From NCBI GenBank assembly GCA_023428695.1, contig JAEYWY010000022.1, forward strand, positions 62,001-126,000: a stretch of 64,000 nucleotides of DNA, written 5' to 3'. The notes under the pieces are model-generated. The model did not search any database, was not told where the DNA came from, and worked only from the letters and a program-made list of their open reading frames with translations. Positions 1-8,843 of the stretch are shown here, piece by piece (positions within the stretch are counted from its first letter, which is position 1; each line of letters opens with the position of its first letter). The DNA comes from Bacteroidota bacterium. Its GTDB lineage: Bacteria; Bacteroidota; Bacteroidia; Cytophagales; Cyclobacteriaceae. Both the position numbers and the translations under genes were made by a program.

Positions 1-321
1 ATCGGACTTTTTACCAAGGATGCACAGGTGATCGCGATCGGCGGCGAATGGCTACGCATTATTTCATACTCCTATTTTGTCTACGGCTGGTGGATGGTAA
101 CGGTGCAGGCATTCAACGGTGCCGGTGATACAACAACGCCGACAAAGATCAACCTGGTTTTCTTCTGGCTGATTCAAATTCCGCTCTGCTATTTTCTTGC
201 GATCAAACAGGGATGGGCACAGTCAGGCGTGTTCTGGGGTGTTTTCATCTCCGAAACGTCCGTGGGCTTGTTCACGCTTTGGCTATTCACACGGGGTAAG
301 TGGAAAACATACTCCGTATAA
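1..321 (+). CDS. MATE family efflux transporter, C-terminal fragment cut by window edge
   Basis: The reading frame is open from base 1 and stops at 321, so only the last 106 residues are present. The fragment starts with an IGLFTKDAQV-like stretch and continues through hydrophobic segments with an AFNGAGDTTTP motif. This is the pattern of the second half of MATE (NorM/DinF type) exporters, where a 'G.GDT..p' loop precedes the last two or three membrane helices. MATE proteins export cationic drugs or metabolites in exchange for Na+ or H+ at the inner membrane. The substrate cannot be told from this part. The gene's start lies outside the window, and the fragment ends in the usual short basic tail. 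Confidence 0.85.
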   Translation: MGLFTKDAQVIAIGGEWLRIISYSYFVYGWWMVTVQAFNGAGDTTTPTKINLVFFWLIQIPLCYFLAIKQGWAQSGVFWGVFISETSVGLFTLWLFTRGKWKTYSV

Positions 322-357
322 ACTGACATCAAAATCCCATGTTCAACTCTAAACATA

Positions 358-795
358 ATGCTTATGGCACGCGTAAACACGTATCTGAACTTCAACCGAA
401 ACACCGAAGAAGCATTCAATTTTTATAAACAGATTTTTGGTGGTGAATTCGAACGTGGAATTTCCAGGTTTGGAGACATTCCGCCGCAGGAAAGCACGCC
501 GCCTCTCGCCGAAGATGACAAAAACCTGGTCATGCACGTTGCGCTCCCGATACTTGGCGGGCACCTGCTCATGGGTACAGATGCGCCTGAGTCAATGGGT
601 ATGACGGTAATCGCGGGCAACAATGTTCATATCAGTCTCGAACCCGATTCGCGCGCAGAAACAGAACGGCTCTTCAAGGCGCTCTCGGCCGGAGGGAAAG
701 TTACGATGGACCTTCAAGACATGTTCTGGGGCGCGTACTATGGAAGCTGCGTCGACAAGTATGGCATCCAATGGATGGTGAACTTCCGCAAATAG
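358..795 (+). CDS. VOC family protein, PhnB/glyoxalase-like
   Basis: The product has 145 residues (143 if the second ATG at 364 is the start). It begins with the NTYLNFNRNTEEAFNFYKQ-type opening and has the FGGEF, MHVALPILGG and WGAYYGSCVDKYGIQWMVN segments of the PhnB-like branch of the vicinal oxygen chelate superfamily. Members fold as paired beta-alpha-beta-beta-beta units. Many bind metal or act in resistance or unknown small-molecule chemistry, so no substrate is inferred. The length is normal for the family. The gene is separated from the MATE gene by only 36 bases and is followed by a hairpin terminator, so the two may be co-transcribed. Confidence 0.85.
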   Translation: MLMARVNTYLNFNRNTEEAFNFYKQIFGGEFERGISRFGDIPPQESTPPLAEDDKNLVMHVALPILGGHLLMGTDAPESMGMTVIAGNNVHISLEPDSRAETERLFKALSAGGKVTMDLQDMFWGAYYGSCVDKYGIQWMVNFRK

Positions 796-809
796 TAAGA
801 TGTGCTTGA

Positions 810-842
810 TGGCGGACCGTTCGTCGGTCCGCCACACATTTT
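810..842 (+). terminator. Rho-independent terminator after the VOC gene
   Basis: A perfect 10-base inverted repeat (TGGCGGACCG at 810-819 and CGGTCCGCCA at 825-834) with a five-base TTCGT loop is followed by CACATTTTAA. It lies 14 bases after the VOC stop codon. The T-run is short, so termination may be moderate. Confidence 0.6.
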
Positions 843-1030
843 AACATCTCACGACCGTGAGGTGATATTCTGCTCCGATGTCCATAGCGAGCAAAACCGC
901 CTGCCAGCCATTCCCGGTGGTTCAAAAAAATTTCTGGTGTTGTGTAACAAACCGGCTCCAACCTGCATCAAAGGGGAAATTTTCAGAAAAGTCTCATGAG
1001 CATTTCTGGCCACCACAAAATATGGACAAC

Positions 1031-1870
1031 ATGAAAAAACTACTTCTATTGACCGGATTGATCATATCCGGGCTTTGCGGGATGGCCCAGTATTCAGCGA
1101 TTCGCGTGGCGAAAAGCGGAACGGGAAACCCGGTGCTCTTCCTTCCCGGTTTTACAAGCCCTGGCTCTGTATGGGAGGAAACTTCCCGCCAGCTTGCGGG
1201 AAATCATACCAAACTCTTTGTAACCTATGCCGGCTTCAACAATGTACCTCCGGTTGAAACGCCCTGGTATGACAAGATAAAGTCCGATGTGATCACGTAC
1301 CTGAAAAAGGAAAAGTTGACGAACCTGACGATTATCGGACACAGCATGGGAGGCACACTTGCACTTGACATTGCCGCCGAAGAACCTGACCTCGTTTCTA
1401 AACTCGTCATCGTTGATGGACTGCCCTGTATGCTCGACGTAATGATGCCAGGCGTTTTGCCAGAGCAGATAAAGTATGAGAGTCCTTACAACAAGCGTTT
1501 GCTTGAGATGTCGGATGACGCATTCAAACAAACCGCGACGATGATGGTTCAGGGAATGACGAAGCGCCCCGAGATGGTTGACACGTTGCTGAACTGGTCA
1601 TTGGTCGCCGACCGCAAGACCTACGTGTATGGATACACCGACTTGCTTAAGATCGACTTGCGGCCCGTGCTCAGTCAAATAAAAGCGAAAACGCTTGTTC
1701 TCGCAGCCCCGTTTCCCAACAGTGACGTCGTAGACGCAACGCTCGCGAAACAGTATGCCGGACTTCAGTCAAAAACAATTGCCCTTGCCACCGACAGCAG
1801 ACATTTTATTATGTTTGATCAGCCTGAGTGGCTGACCACGCGTATCAACACATTCCTTGCTGAACAATGA
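1031..1870 (+). CDS. Exported alpha/beta hydrolase
   Basis: The protein has 279 residues from the ATG at 1031, which opens a clear signal peptide (MKKLLLLTGLIISGLCGMAQ); another ATG lies three codons upstream. After cleavage the mature protein shows the alpha/beta-hydrolase landmarks: an oxyanion region LFLPGF, the nucleophile elbow GHSMGG with catalytic Ser, an acid in the strand after AKTLVLAAP, and a late His in DSRHFIMFDQP. Such enzymes cleave esters or related bonds, and the substrate is unknown. The stop codon overlaps the start of the following sigma factor gene as ATGA, so the three genes 1031-2938 form one operon. Hydrolase plus ECF sigma plus membrane protein suggests an envelope-response unit (inference). 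Confidence 0.85.
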   Translation: MKKLLLLTGLIISGLCGMAQYSAIRVAKSGTGNPVLFLPGFTSPGSVWEETSRQLAGNHTKLFVTYAGFNNVPPVETPWYDKIKSDVITYLKKEKLTNLTIIGHSMGGTLALDIAAEEPDLVSKLVIVDGLPCMLDVMMPGVLPEQIKYESPYNKRLLEMSDDAFKQTATMMVQGMTKRPEMVDTLLNWSLVADRKTYVYGYTDLLKIDLRPVLSQIKAKTLVLAAPFPNSDVVDATLAKQYAGLQSKTIALATDSRHFIMFDQPEWLTTRINTFLAEQ

Positions 1871-2364
1871 TTGATCAACGACCCTTTTTTGAATCCCTGT
1901 ATATCGACAACCACGCGATGGTTCGTCAGATGTGCCTGGGATTCATGAAAGGTGATCGCGATGCAGCAAATGATCTGGCCCAGGAAGTTTTTATCAGCGT
2001 ATGGAACTCGCTCCACACATTCAAAGGCGAATCATCCCCGAAAACGTGGATTTACCGGATCACTGTAAATACATGTCTTCAATACCTGCGAAAAAAAAGC
2101 AACCGGTCCAAGGTAGCCATTACATCAACGTTCGACATCATTGCGGAAAGCAATGAACGTGACGATGACAATCAGGCACTGTACGTCGCTATCGGATCAC
2201 TGCCCGAGGTAGATCGTCTGATTATCATGATGGTTCTCGACGAACTTGACTACGTCGAGATCGCCCGGGTCGTAGGAATCGAAAACAATGCACTACGGGT
2301 AAGAATACACCGCATCAAGAAAAAACTCAAAGAACTGCTTCAATATGAACAACGATACCAATGA
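1867..2364 (+). CDS. ECF-type RNA polymerase sigma factor
   Basis: This 165-residue protein has sigma-70 region 2 (MVRQMCLGFMKGDRDAANDL, then AQEVFISVWNSLHTFKGES and TWIYRITVNTCLQYLRKK) and region 4 (SLPEVDRLIIMMVLDELDYVEIA with a helix-turn-helix ending NALRVRIHRIKKKLKE). The order and length are typical of extracytoplasmic-function sigma factors. Its ATG overlaps the hydrolase stop (ATGA), and its end overlaps the next gene by 20 bases, which implies translational coupling. It would direct RNA polymerase to a small target set, perhaps including its own operon. No -35/-10 pair could be assigned with confidence. Confidence 0.92.
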   Translation: MIDQRPFFESLYIDNHAMVRQMCLGFMKGDRDAANDLAQEVFISVWNSLHTFKGESSPKTWIYRITVNTCLQYLRKKSNRSKVAITSTFDIIAESNERDDDNQALYVAIGSLPEVDRLIIMMVLDELDYVEIARVVGIENNALRVRIHRIKKKLKELLQYEQRYQ

Positions 2365-2938
2365 TATGAACGAACTGATCCGGCGTTGGAAACAGGATCG
2401 CTCCGGAAAAACGGCCCCAACCGCTGTTGATGATCTCATCAAGGTCGCTAACGAAAAAAGGAAAAGTATGCTGGGTTTCCAGTACGGCAACATCATTGTG
2501 TTAACTATTGTGATGATCGTGCTGATCCTTTTCTTCATTTACCTCTTTCCTTTCCAGGAAACGCTTAGTCACATCGGTGTGGCGTTGATGATCGGCGGTC
2601 TGTTTGTCCGAATCGCCCTTGAGATTCACAACGCGATTCGTTTTAAGGCCATCCGTTCCGACAACTCAGCATTGGAAACAACAAACCGGACAATCGCCTT
2701 TTATCGGCTTCGGAAAATAATCCACGGTCCGGTAACACTCGGTATCGTCGCTCTATACACTATTGGTCTGGGAATGCTCACGCCGGAATTCCGGAAGCAT
2801 GTCGGTGACACAATTTTTGTCTTCGACGGGCTTTATGTGATTGCCGCCATCATCCTCATTTGGCAAATCGGCAAAGGTATCCGAAAGGAGATGAAAGACC
2901 TTGAAGATCTTATCGCGATCCGTAAACAAATGGAGTAG
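2345..2938 (+). CDS. Membrane protein, candidate anti-sigma factor of the upstream ECF sigma
   Basis: The protein has 197 residues. A charged N-terminus of about 45 residues (NELIRRWKQDRSG...) is followed by hydrophobic helices near 48-72, 77-95, 125-145 and 155-175 and a charged C-terminal tail. I recognise no named domain. The start lies inside the sigma gene (20-base overlap), the usual arrangement for anti-sigma factors, and the soluble N-terminus followed by membrane helices is compatible with sequestering the sigma factor at the membrane. That role is inferred from position and topology only. A ZAS zinc motif (HxxxCxxC) is absent. Confidence 0.7.
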   Translation: MNNDTNDMNELIRRWKQDRSGKTAPTAVDDLIKVANEKRKSMLGFQYGNIIVLTIVMIVLILFFIYLFPFQETLSHIGVALMIGGLFVRIALEIHNAIRFKAIRSDNSALETTNRTIAFYRLRKIIHGPVTLGIVALYTIGLGMLTPEFRKHVGDTIFVFDGLYVIAAIILIWQIGKGIRKEMKDLEDLIAIRKQME

Positions 2939-2946
2939 CGCATTGT

Positions 2947-4281
2947 CTATCGCACAAGTATGCCGGCGGAAAACCCGGGCCAGTGTGTGAAACTGTCTTC
3001 CTCTTTTTTGGACGAATTATTGAACAACGTTTGCACACTTTGTCCTGTATCGGTAAAATAGAAGTTGTAGGCCAACGTAGCGAAAAAGAAGAAGTTACGG
3101 TTCTTCGGATGAAAACGCGATCCGGCGGAGATATTCGGCCGGCCAATCAGGCTGAGTTCGCGCGTGAGCGACGACGTATGATTGTAGTGCAGGGCGTCAA
3201 CGCCAAACATGAGAAAACGAATGTGACCATACCCCGGTGCCGTGGATCTGTTAAGATACTTTTTGCGCAAGCCATAACCGATGGTCCACTCGTCGTCGCC
3301 CGGACTCTTTCCATAGATCAATGCGTTTATAATCTCTCGCGTCGTGTTCTCGCCACTCATCCGCCGGTTTTTGTTGGTACCGGTCGCAATTTCTACGTTC
3401 GCCGTAAAAAGTTCGCTTGTGTATACCGCGAAGTATCCCGTTGATCCAATGTTTACCAAACCAATTGATGTACCGTCGCGGGTCTGCGGTGTTTTGCCTC
3501 CGCTGTAAAAGTTGATCAACCCTATTTGCGTACCCTGAACCGTTTTCCCGATGTTGATCAATCCTATCTGAAATCCGTTCATGACACGCGACCTGTTGAC
3601 AAGTCCGATCTGGACACCGGTAGGATCGTTGTTTTCGTACGAATTCTTACCGTGCATTACACCAGCTGCGTTAAACGCGGCAACCTGTACACCAAACAAC
3701 TCATTCTTTGTCATGTTGTAAAGTGAACTAAGCTGAAGACCATCCATCGATGCAACGGACATATTGAAAACACCTGCGAGTTGAATTCCAAAGGTGTACT
3801 TCGTAACCATGTTTCCGATTCCCCCAACTTGCACGCCCTGAAGGGCACCACCGGCGACATTTACGCCGCCGGTGAACTGTGCCCCGAACACATTATTAAG
3901 CACAACGTTGGTGAGTCCGCTTATCTGAATCCCCGAGAGGTTGGGTTCGAAACCCTCACGTACGAGTTTGTCTATTTCCTTTGGAGACATCCCGGCAAAT
4001 GCATTCGCGCCGGTGATGTTCGTTATTCCTGCCACCTGAAGTCCGCGCGTTTCGGTTACATTCAGATTTGATATGCCTGCTATCTCAAGCAGATAGCTCG
4101 CTGATGCATAGCCCGACGTAAGATGAATTGAAAAGTAGTTTGAGTATCCACCGGGGTGAAATCCATTGCTACCCAACGCAGGCGCAATTGAAAAGTGAGC
4201 GGTGCGAATGAAGTCCCGCTTCCGCTGAGCTGATAAAGAAAGGCCAGCCAGAAGCAAGATGCTCAGGATGAAAAATTTCAT
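2947..4281 (-). CDS. Repeat-containing surface protein, LA_2272-like
   Basis: The product has 444 residues and a signal peptide (MKFFILSILLLAGLSLSAQ). Residues about 70-285 consist of imperfect repeats of roughly 18-25 residues built on a GxQxxGLxN theme (for example GVQVGGIGNM, GIQLAGVFNM, GVQIGLVNRS, GFQIGLINIG, GTQIGLINFY). This resembles the LA_2272-type surface repeat proteins annotated in several phyla; their function is unknown. The periodicity suggests a beta-solenoid or stacked beta structure. The C-terminal ~130 residues contain alternating aromatic strands (for example FFFFATLAYNFYF), which suggests an outer-membrane segment. The gene is convergent with the sigma operon and the ends are only 8 bases apart. 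Confidence 0.7.
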   Translation of the reverse strand: MKFFILSILLLAGLSLSAQRKRDFIRTAHFSIAPALGSNGFHPGGYSNYFSIHLTSGYASASYLLEIAGISNLNVTETRGLQVAGITNITGANAFAGMSPKEIDKLVREGFEPNLSGIQISGLTNVVLNNVFGAQFTGGVNVAGGALQGVQVGGIGNMVTKYTFGIQLAGVFNMSVASMDGLQLSSLYNMTKNELFGVQVAAFNAAGVMHGKNSYENNDPTGVQIGLVNRSRVMNGFQIGLINIGKTVQGTQIGLINFYSGGKTPQTRDGTSIGLVNIGSTGYFAVYTSELFTANVEIATGTNKNRRMSGENTTREIINALIYGKSPGDDEWTIGYGLRKKYLNRSTAPGYGHIRFLMFGVDALHYNHTSSLTRELSLIGRPNISAGSRFHPKNRNFFFFATLAYNFYFTDTGQSVQTLFNNSSKKEEDSFTHWPGFSAGILVR

Positions 4282-4371
4282 ATTACCTGTGATGAAGCGT
4301 TACCCTGCCTGGCCTTCCCGTTCACAAAAAACGGACGATACTTACGGTTTATTGTAAGCCCGGGTATTTAT

Positions 4372-5406
4372 TCACAGACATTTTATTGCGTTAAGCATCA
4401 CTTCAGTCTGCTTCCCCTGGAGCTTCATTTGGCCAAGTTCGAGGACTTCGAACGTTTTGCCCAGGCAGAGCTGGGAGAGAAGGTTTCCCGATGCGAGGAC
4501 TTCGGCACCATAGTTCCGACACATAGCCAGGATACGCGCGGTAGTGTTAAGCACATCGCCCGAATAGGTGACTTCACGGCGCAACGTACCAACTTCACCA
4601 GCGACAACACGACCACAATGAAAGCCTGCCTTGAACGTTGGCACCAGGCCATAACGCGGCTGATATTTCTTTGCGTTTTCATTGATCTTCCGTTTTATGT
4701 CGTAAAAACAATTGATGCAACGATTGTCCTTAAGGCCTTCTTCATAGTTCCACGCAACAATTACTTCGTCGCCGACATATTGATAAATAGTGCCTGCATT
4801 TTCGAGGATCGGATCGGCAATGTCTGAAAAGAAATCGCGGAGCAGACTATGATAACGATCATCACCAAGTTGTTCGGCGATAGCTGTTGAGGAGTTTATG
4901 TCAAGGCACATGAATATCTTTTTTTCTTCACGCGGAACGTAGTACTTACCTCGAATAAAATTCCCGACAAATCCATTTCCGGTTCGTGTATTCATCTGAA
5001 GGATAAGTTGTGTGATAGTTACAACCACAAACCAGATCAGCGCATTCTTGATGCGAATTGCCGGCGAGTCGATAATCACATCGGCAAAGATTACGCGTTT
5101 GAGAACAACGACGGTTGCGACGACGAGCGCAAACACGATGACAATAAGGATAAGGCTGTAGACATAACGACGGTCTTTGAGTTTATCATCGATAATAAAA
5201 ACAAGGACTGTTCCGCCGAGCAGGGCACCAACAAGTCCCGTTCCGCAGTTTACGACCAACCCCGTCACAAGTGCAGCGGGTTGCACCACCGAATTGCTTG
5301 CGATGAGGAGAAGGAAATCGTAAAGCGAAATGAAGGCTCCAATTGCAATCCATGCGACCGTGAGTATCGCAAGTTGCCTGAGCTTTATGCCTGTTCTCTT
5401 AGCCAT
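4372..5406 (-). CDS. Membrane-anchored class III adenylyl cyclase
   Basis: From the ATG at 5406 the protein has 344 residues (an open frame extends 29 codons further upstream but looks non-coding). Four hydrophobic segments (about 13-33, 45-71, 82-102, 121-137) precede a class III cyclase domain. Metal-binding Asp169 (CLDINSST) and Asp213 (YVGDEVIVAW), transition-state Asn287 and Arg291 (DVLNTTARI), and the purine-specifying pair Lys259/Thr280 are all present. The Lys/Thr pair is the class IIIb adenylyl cyclase pattern, so ATP-to-cAMP conversion is predicted. No sensory domain apart from the membrane block is seen. The gene is monocistronic-looking and 18 bases from the pyruvate-kinase-like gene's end if the longer frame is used. 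Confidence 0.87.
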   Translation of the reverse strand: MAKRTGIKLRQLAILTVAWIAIGAFISLYDFLLLIASNSVVQPAALVTGLVVNCGTGLVGALLGGTVLVFIIDDKLKDRRYVYSLILIVIVFALVVATVVVLKRVIFADVIIDSPAIRIKNALIWFVVVTITQLILQMNTRTGNGFVGNFIRGKYYVPREEKKIFMCLDINSSTAIAEQLGDDRYHSLLRDFFSDIADPILENAGTIYQYVGDEVIVAWNYEEGLKDNRCINCFYDIKRKINENAKKYQPRYGLVPTFKAGFHCGRVVAGEVGTLRREVTYSGDVLNTTARILAMCRNYGAEVLASGNLLSQLCLGKTFEVLELGQMKLQGKQTEVMLNAIKCL

Positions 5407-5511
5407 GAGTTCCTGATCTGATAGTAAAGCTACGTCAGGAAAGAATAAAGCATGGTGGCTGAAAATGACAACGACGGGTGTAGAACGCGACATATTGCGC
5501 TAATGACCCTG

Positions 5512-7095
5512 TCAGGCCGGTTGCCCGTTCGTATCGCCGGCAGCGGAACTTTTGGAATGGCTCTTCTTCAGGAAGTTTCTTGATATTGACAACGGCCGGA
5601 ACGTGAAGCGCTTTTTGTCGAAGTGTTCTGTAAATCGTGAGAGTATATCAGCGAGGGCATGCACCGTTTTTACTACGTGTTTGCCTTTGTTGAGCATTAC
5701 GCATTCGGCCATCCCGCCCATGGCGGCATCCGTGATTTCGCTTCTGGTAGCAAAACCGGTCTTGTTCATATTCTCCAGGACCTGCGTCGCCCAAACTACA
5801 GGAACATGCGCCGCCTCGCATATCCAGAGAATTTCTTGTTGTACCTCGCTGAGTCGTTCAAAGCCAATTTCGACAGCAAGGTCGCCGCGGGCGATCATCA
5901 CGCCAAACGCCTTGTCTTTCATGCCTTCGAGAAGTAACGCAGGCAGATTCTGCACAGCGGAAAGACGTTCAATTTTAAGAATGATCGCGGGTGTATTGCC
6001 TTCGCGTTCAGAAAGTATCTGACGGAGTTGTTGAACATCCGCGGGTTCGCCAACAAAGGAGTACCCGATAAGATCAGCATGCCCGGCAATAAATGGCAAA
6101 TGCCTCAGATCGTCTTCTGTGAGTGACGAAAACGCCAGCGAGGTATCAGGAAGATTCACCCCTTTACCTTTTCTCAGCACCGGGTTACGGGTCGATATTC
6201 GTGTGATACTTACAACGGCGTGTTTTTTCCGGACGGACTCGACCTTCGCTTCGAATTTTCCATCGTCAAAGAAAACGCGTTCGCCTTCTTTCAGCATCGA
6301 AATAATACCGGAAGGTTGAAGACCGATTCGCGGCAGCGTTTTTATTGTGCCATCCTTTTTTAACGACCGTTTACGGATATCGCCTTTGATGTCGGATATT
6401 TCAATCAAATCGTTCTCACTCAAAACAAGTCCCTCGGGATTCTCCTTTGTACGTATCGGGACATCGGAGACGCGAATACGGGGACCTGAAAGATCCATGT
6501 AGACCTTGCATGACTTATTCGCGTCCGACGCGGCCTTTCGCACCGACTTGATCATTTTCGACCAGGTTGCCTCGTCATCGTGACCACAATTAATACGGAC
6601 TAACGACATTCCGGCAGCAAATAACTTCGCGAGTTTTCCGGAGTCTGCGGCAAGCTCAGGAGACAACGTCACCATTATGTGTGGGATCTCGGCACGTGGT
6701 CTGGCACCAAGCAGATTGGTGAGATGTTTTTCCCTGATCTTTAGCGCCTGATCAAAACTGCAAACTTCATCCGGGCCAAATTCCGGAGACGCGTCATCTC
6801 CGCCGAGCCAGCGAATCACCTGAAGTACCTGGAACAATGTATGACTTTCGGAACTGGTCAGCGAAGACAATCCGCACTCGTGCAGGTATTGTTGCAGGGG
6901 CCTAATTTCACGGCTGCGCAACAGCAGGTAATGAAGAAGGTTGTGAGCGCTGACTTGAAAGTCGGGATGCACATCATCAAGCACACGCCGGAATGACACG
7001 CTCTGATCCTTCATTGCTGCCGCCAGCTCCTGTAATAGTCCGTACGCATCCTTGCGGGAAATTCCCGCCCTGCTGCTTCCCGTCTTCATCTCCAT
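5512..7095 (-). CDS. Pyruvate kinase-like protein with N-terminal extension and no C domain
   Basis: The product has 527 residues. Residues about 1-135 are an unfamiliar helical extension. The pyruvate kinase core follows, with HIMVTLSPE, LVRINCGHDD (Arg and Asn that contact phosphate/K+), MDLSGPRIR, an inserted B domain (LSENDLIEI...RVFFDDGKFEAK), the catalytic-Lys/metal region LKIERL, MIARGDLAVE, ATQVLENM and TRSEITDAAM. The key catalytic residues therefore look intact. The protein ends about 30 residues after that point and so lacks the ~120-residue C domain that carries the allosteric site in ordinary pyruvate kinases. Phosphotransfer from phosphoenolpyruvate to ADP is plausible but unproven. 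The cell probably has a canonical copy elsewhere. Confidence 0.85.
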   Translation of the reverse strand: MEMKTGSSRAGISRKDAYGLLQELAAAMKDQSVSFRRVLDDVHPDFQVSAHNLLHYLLLRSREIRPLQQYLHECGLSSLTSSESHTLFQVLQVIRWLGGDDASPEFGPDEVCSFDQALKIREKHLTNLLGARPRAEIPHIMVTLSPELAADSGKLAKLFAAGMSLVRINCGHDDEATWSKMIKSVRKAASDANKSCKVYMDLSGPRIRVSDVPIRTKENPEGLVLSENDLIEISDIKGDIRKRSLKKDGTIKTLPRIGLQPSGIISMLKEGERVFFDDGKFEAKVESVRKKHAVVSITRISTRNPVLRKGKGVNLPDTSLAFSSLTEDDLRHLPFIAGHADLIGYSFVGEPADVQQLRQILSEREGNTPAIILKIERLSAVQNLPALLLEGMKDKAFGVMIARGDLAVEIGFERLSEVQQEILWICEAAHVPVVWATQVLENMNKTGFATRSEITDAAMGGMAECVMLNKGKHVVKTVHALADILSRFTEHFDKKRFTFRPLSISRNFLKKSHSKSSAAGDTNGQPA

Positions 7096-7184
7096 AACGT
7101 GGGAAATTACAGCGAAGAAACAGATAACCGAATGTCTTTGCGATGATATTTCTCACCCGCAGGAAGCCCGGGAAAAGATTCTTT

Positions 7185-7610
7185 TTAGGCTGATTTCCCC
7201 TCGGCCTGAGGTGCCTCCGTGCGTGCCTTATACTCAAGGAATGCGTTCAGCACCGGAATATCGGCGGCAGCCCAGTCGATTTGCGGTAATTCGTCAGTTG
7301 TAAGCCATTGATACGCCATGTGTTCATGGAGTACGATCTCGCCCGAACCGAACGTCGCAACAAACGGGAGTAACCGAATTGAAAAGTCGGGGTAATGATA
7401 GGGTTGCGGATCAAGTTTGTGAAGCAGATTAACGCGAATGTTGAGTTCCTCCATAAGTTCGCGGAGCAGGCAATCCTCGGGCGATTCCCCCGGTTCAACC
7501 TTGCCGCCGGGAAACTCCCATTTCAGCGGCATGCTCATACGCTCGCTGCGCCGGGTTACAAGAATGCGCTTGTCGCGGATAATGATGGCGCAGGTTACGT
7601 CTATCAACAC
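7185..7610 (-). CDS. Nudix hydrolase, MutT-like (deoxy)nucleoside triphosphate pyrophosphohydrolase
   Basis: The protein has 141 residues, the size of MutT. The Nudix box is clear: Gly36-x5-Glu42-x7-Arg50-Glu51-x2-Glu54-Glu55, with Asn in place of the usual final Gly. It is preceded by the KWEFPGGK segment seen in MutT-type enzymes. The C-terminal half (YHYPDFSIRLLPFVATFGSGEI, then WLTTDELPQIDWAAADIPVL) follows the MutT/CTP-pyrophosphohydrolase pattern. It is expected to hydrolyse oxidised or non-canonical nucleotides such as 8-oxo-dGTP to monophosphate and pyrophosphate in the cytoplasm. It lies 20 bases downstream of the oxidoreductase gene on the same strand. Confidence 0.9.
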   Translation of the reverse strand: MLIDVTCAIIIRDKRILVTRRSERMSMPLKWEFPGGKVEPGESPEDCLLRELMEELNIRVNLLHKLDPQPYHYPDFSIRLLPFVATFGSGEIVLHEHMAYQWLTTDELPQIDWAAADIPVLNAFLEYKARTEAPQAEGKSA

Positions 7611-7630
7611 GGGTATACTTGTTCGTGAAC

Positions 7631-8734
7631 TTATTTGATTTTTTCGATTGCCACCCGTCCACCGTTGGCTACTGCTTTGTGAATAGCATCGATGATCAGC
7701 ATGTCGTTAAGACCTTCTTCGCCGCTTACGATTGACTCGCGGTCTTCTATCACACACTTCGCGAAATCTTCAATCTGAAGTTTCTGCTGAAACACGTGCT
7801 TATAGTCGATTTTTCCCAGGGATGAGGCACCGGTGACTCCCCTGTACTGCGTGGCCGGATTGAGCTCAATGAATCCATTCGTACACGCGGCAAACAAACG
7901 GTCTATCATTCCCGCATTACCGGAATAGCTGTTGCACAGCGTGCCGTCAGCCCACTCGAGTTGCCAGGTGAACAATTCATGAACCTCTTTGTAAATGTCT
8001 TTGCGTTTCGTCGTGGCTTGTGCCGTCACGAATGCAGGCTCACTTCCCTTCGTATGGCGCGCACTCTGAATGGGGTACACCGCAAGATTGTAAAGTGGCC
8101 CCCCACCCATTGCTTTTTGAAGTTTCCATGATCCGGCGGGTGGAGTCGAGTAGTAACCGAGTGCACACTCCATGTAATTCACTGAGCCTAGTTTTTCCTG
8201 TTGACCGAGGCGCTTCACTTCTACAAAGTGTGGATCGAAGTGCATGCGATATCCGATGGAGAGTTTCCTGTTTGCTTTCTTTGCCGCGGCAATCATTTGT
8301 CTTGCTTCATCCGCATTCATGGCCATCGGCTTTTCACAGATCACATGCTTACCCGCCTGAAGTGCACGAATCGTGTACTCGGCGTGCATGCTGTTTGGCA
8401 AAACGATATAAACAATATCGATAGTCTTGTTTTTAGCGATCTCATCAAAATTGCTATACGAGTAGACGTTCTCTTTTGGAATATTATACTCACGCGACCA
8501 CGTTGTGGCCTTTGAAGGTGTCCCAGTAACGATGCCCGCCAGGTAACAATTCGACGCCTCCTTCAGGGCAGGTCCAAGAATAACATTGCTGTAGTTGCCT
8601 AATCCGACAAGCGCAACACCAAGTTTGTCCTTCTTTTGCACAACGTCGGATGCCATCGCAGGCCATGCCGGAGAAGTAACGGCCGCAGCGGCAACTGTCG
8701 ATATGCTTTGTATGAATTTTCGTCTTGAGCTCAT
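7631..8734 (-). CDS. Gfo/Idh/MocA family oxidoreductase with Tat signal
   Basis: The protein has 367 residues and starts with a twin-arginine signal (SSRRKFIQ followed by an Ala-rich stretch ending PAMA). The mature part has the NAD(P) Rossmann motif GVALVGLGNYSN, the family motif CEKPMAMN with the active-site Lys, and GYRMHFDPHFVEV in the substrate domain. It belongs to the glucose-fructose oxidoreductase type of exported, tightly NADP-bound dehydrogenases that act on sugars or inositols in the periplasm. The substrate is unknown. It may share a transcript with the Nudix gene downstream. Confidence 0.88.
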   Translation of the reverse strand: MSSRRKFIQSISTVAAAAVTSPAWPAMASDVVQKKDKLGVALVGLGNYSNVILGPALKEASNCYLAGIVTGTPSKATTWSREYNIPKENVYSYSNFDEIAKNKTIDIVYIVLPNSMHAEYTIRALQAGKHVICEKPMAMNADEARQMIAAAKKANRKLSIGYRMHFDPHFVEVKRLGQQEKLGSVNYMECALGYYSTPPAGSWKLQKAMGGGPLYNLAVYPIQSARHTKGSEPAFVTAQATTKRKDIYKEVHELFTWQLEWADGTLCNSYSGNAGMIDRLFAACTNGFIELNPATQYRGVTGASSLGKIDYKHVFQQKLQIEDFAKCVIEDRESIVSGEEGLNDMLIIDAIHKAVANGGRVAIEKIK

Positions 8735-8843
8735 GTAATACTTTTTTTTGCGGAGACTAAAGATAAAGATTTTTGCACCAACGGATTGACCGTTGACATA
8801 AGTTAAGAGTGTGTTTTAGTGGAGTGTCGGTCGTTGAGAGGTG

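Noticed and set aside
5512..7095. The housekeeping pyruvate kinase
   Set aside because: It lacks the C domain and has a long N-terminal extension, so it is described as a variant.
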